Program-made: the position numbers and the translations under genes
The notes under the pieces: generated by a model
The model's database searches: none
Told to the model about the DNA's origin: nothing
The model's input: only the letters and a program-made list of their open reading frames with translations
Shown here: positions 62,782 to 64,000 of the stretch, piece after piece
Position numbering within the stretch: position 1 is the stretch's first letter
Layout: every line of letters starts with the position of its first letter
NCBI RefSeq assembly: GCF_003464595.1
Contig: NZ_QRZF01000022.1
Span: 1 to 64,000 of the forward strand
DNA: 64,000 bases
Source of the DNA: Bacteroides intestinalis
Lineage (GTDB): Bacteria > Bacteroidota > Bacteroidia > Bacteroidales > Bacteroidaceae
Direction of reading: 5' to 3'

Positions 62782-63765
62782 TTATTTCGGATTTGCAAGA
62801 GCCCCTACCATCCATTCTGCAAAAGGATAAGTATTCATCATACCGGAATTGATTGAGGAACAAGTCCAGGCATCCCAACTGTTCTGAGTTAATGTACGCA
62901 AGTCTGCCATATACGGAGAATATTCAAATGATTCCGGAACATTTTTCCCATCATCACCCAAATAATACGAACAATAATTCTCATACCAGCCACCCATCCA
63001 ATAATCGGCAGGATCGGTTGATACAAATCCATCTCCTGTCACATCATCTTTCAGAAAAATTACCCCATCCGTAAAGTCCTTTGCATCATATGTGATAGAC
63101 ATGGATTCATTCTTTATAGAAAAACGACCATCACCATTGGCATCATAACCAAAACCACGAATAGACCGACTGTCATCACCACCAAATCCTGGCCCCATCA
63201 CAACAAAGAAGCGAGGATCTGCTTTAGCTATTGCTAAGATCATCTGATATCCGGTGGATTGGTCACTTTCTTTCCAGCGATATCCCCAACTCAAGAAATG
63301 GACATTATCCTGTGTCGGATCTTCCCAGTTGTCACCACTTATCCATTGCACGCCTAATGCAGACTGACATTCTCCCTCTCCTGTCCAGAATTGAATATCA
63401 CTCATAGACTTTACAGCATCATAAGCCACATATACATTCACCAGTACAGCAGCATAGGCTTCATCTTTATCCTTATAAGCTGCAAACTTCACGTCGTAAA
63501 TACCTGCCTTTGCGGGAGTAAACACATACTTCAGTTCAGTTGACACCTTCTCACCATCCACCGTCCACTCAAAACGAGCATTTTCACCATTTTCCACTTT
63601 CGCCTCCAAAGTGAGGGACTTTCCAAGTGCAACATCTTGTTTTTCACCATCGACAATGGACACTGAGAGTAGTAAAGCATTGTCGTTGGAATCATCGTCA
63701 CTACAAGATGCTAATCCTATAGTAAGGACAAGGCATGATAAAAAATAAATAATATTATTCTTCAT
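62782..63765 (-). CDS. PKD-like surface lipoprotein
   Basis: A 327-residue lipoprotein: lipobox LASC followed by SDDDSND, a strong surface-export signal. An Ig/PKD-like domain spans about 40-110 (ARFEWTVDGEKVSTELKYVF, then AGIYDVKFAAY). The C-terminal 200 residues (FWTGEGECQSALGVQW; YWMGGWYENYCSYY) form a domain I do not recognise. It follows a DUF5074-like gene by 2 bp. Such pairs occur beside TonB-dependent receptor genes, sometimes for corrinoids, so ligand capture at the surface is a reasonable guess. Confidence 0.65.
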   Translation of the reverse strand: MKNNIIYFLSCLVLTIGLASCSDDDSNDNALLLSVSIVDGEKQDVALGKSLTLEAKVENGENARFEWTVDGEKVSTELKYVFTPAKAGIYDVKFAAYKDKDEAYAAVLVNVYVAYDAVKSMSDIQFWTGEGECQSALGVQWISGDNWEDPTQDNVHFLSWGYRWKESDQSTGYQMILAIAKADPRFFVVMGPGFGGDDSRSIRGFGYDANGDGRFSIKNESMSITYDAKDFTDGVIFLKDDVTGDGFVSTDPADYWMGGWYENYCSYYLGDDGKNVPESFEYSPYMADLRTLTQNSWDAWTCSSINSGMMNTYPFAEWMVGALANPK

Positions 63766-63767
63766 AG

Positions 63768-64000
63768 TTATCTAAAATTAGAAGTGAAGAAGACTCCAGC
63801 CGGATATTTTGTACAATCATTATAAGCAGCTCTCAGTGTAGGAGTTGTACCACTAAAATCGAATATACTAATCTGATTGATACCCACATTATCTCCATAT
63901 CCTTTTATCGTATTGAAATAAACTCCTTCCGTTACCGGATCAACAGTAACTGTATTATAAACGATATTGGCATTTTCTACCATCTCTTTAACATCTACCA
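63768..64000 (-). CDS. C-terminal end of a DUF5074-like surface protein (5' part outside the window)
   Basis: The frame is open to the window edge; 77 codons are visible. ISIFDFSGTTPTLRAAYNDC and the ending YPAGVFFTSNFR resemble the C-terminus of DUF5074 (YncE/BtuG-like beta-propeller) proteins of Bacteroides. The stop lies 2 bp before the next gene's ATG, so both are in one operon. Confidence 0.55.
   Translation of the reverse strand, partial: VDVKEMVENANIVYNTVTVDPVTEGVYFNTIKGYGDNVGINQISIFDFSGTTPTLRAAYNDCTKYPAGVFFTSNFR

Noticed and set aside
1..64000. CRISPR arrays, tRNA or rRNA genes, prophage.
   Set aside because: I saw no regularly spaced repeats, tRNA-like clover sequences, rRNA or phage structural genes. 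A covariance-model scan would settle the RNA question.

Overview
The window reads as chromosomal DNA of a gut Bacteroides species. The evidence is a capsular polysaccharide (CPS) operon opened by a UpxY/UpxZ pair, -7 boxes of the form TAnnTTTG, a SusC/SusD polysaccharide-utilisation locus (PUL) with an ECF sigma/FecR pair, and lipoproteins with acidic Bacteroides-type surface-export signals.

Region A (1-25,791, minus strand) is one long CPS operon, read right to left and still open at the left edge. It starts with upxY and upxZ, then a gene-poor scar (IS66 remnants, a decayed capE-like gene). Next come genes for an unusual sugar: NDP-hexose 2,3-dehydratase, Gfo/Idh ketoreductase, DegT/StrS aminotransferase, ATP-grasp ligase, epimerase and a hexapeptide-repeat acyltransferase. 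A small acyl-carrier-protein pathway follows (MaoC hydratase, ACP, SDR reductase, KAS III, metallo-beta-lactamase-fold hydrolase). I infer that it builds a hydroxyacyl group placed on a 4-amino-2,4,6-trideoxy sugar. Then come Wzx, a GT2, a full Kdo-type ulosonic acid set (kdsA, kdsC, kdsD and a NeuA-like cytidylyltransferase), Wzy, a transferase with HP and SS motifs, two GT4 enzymes and capE-capF-capG for UDP-L-FucNAc. The WbuB-like GT4 gene carries a frameshift and the WecA-like initiating transferase is cut short.

Region B (25,792-29,600) is the CPS control region and a small accessory cluster. A 183-bp segment between perfect 12-bp inverted repeats carries a Bacteroides promoter pointing away from upxY, so the CPS operon appears to be in the OFF phase in this assembly. 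To the right are a frameshifted AT-hook-like gene, a promoter/terminator pair, an SH3-barrel-like gene and a DUF4373 gene. A complete IS256-family element (1,391 bp, 24-bp inverted repeats, 9-bp target duplication) has landed between the DUF4373 gene and a strong palindrome.

Region C (29,663-35,718, minus) is a sugar-acid operon: IlvD/Edd dehydratase, GntP permease, outer-membrane porin and a TPR/DUF6377-type regulator.

Region D (35,867-60,490, minus) is a PUL that fits high-mannose N-glycans: ECF sigma, FecR, SusC with an STN domain, SusD, two surface binding proteins (one a GH18 pseudo-enzyme), an active GH18 endo-beta-N-acetylglucosaminidase, four GH92 mannosidases, a GH97, an MFS importer and a GH130 mannosyl phosphorylase. 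Together they would cut glycans from glycoproteins at the surface, trim mannose (and perhaps glucose caps) in the periplasm, import Man-GlcNAc and phosphorolyse it in the cytoplasm.

Region E (60,605-64,000) holds a HAD-phosphatase/DUF3667 membrane fusion and, on the opposite strand, a PKD-like surface lipoprotein and the end of a DUF5074-like protein.
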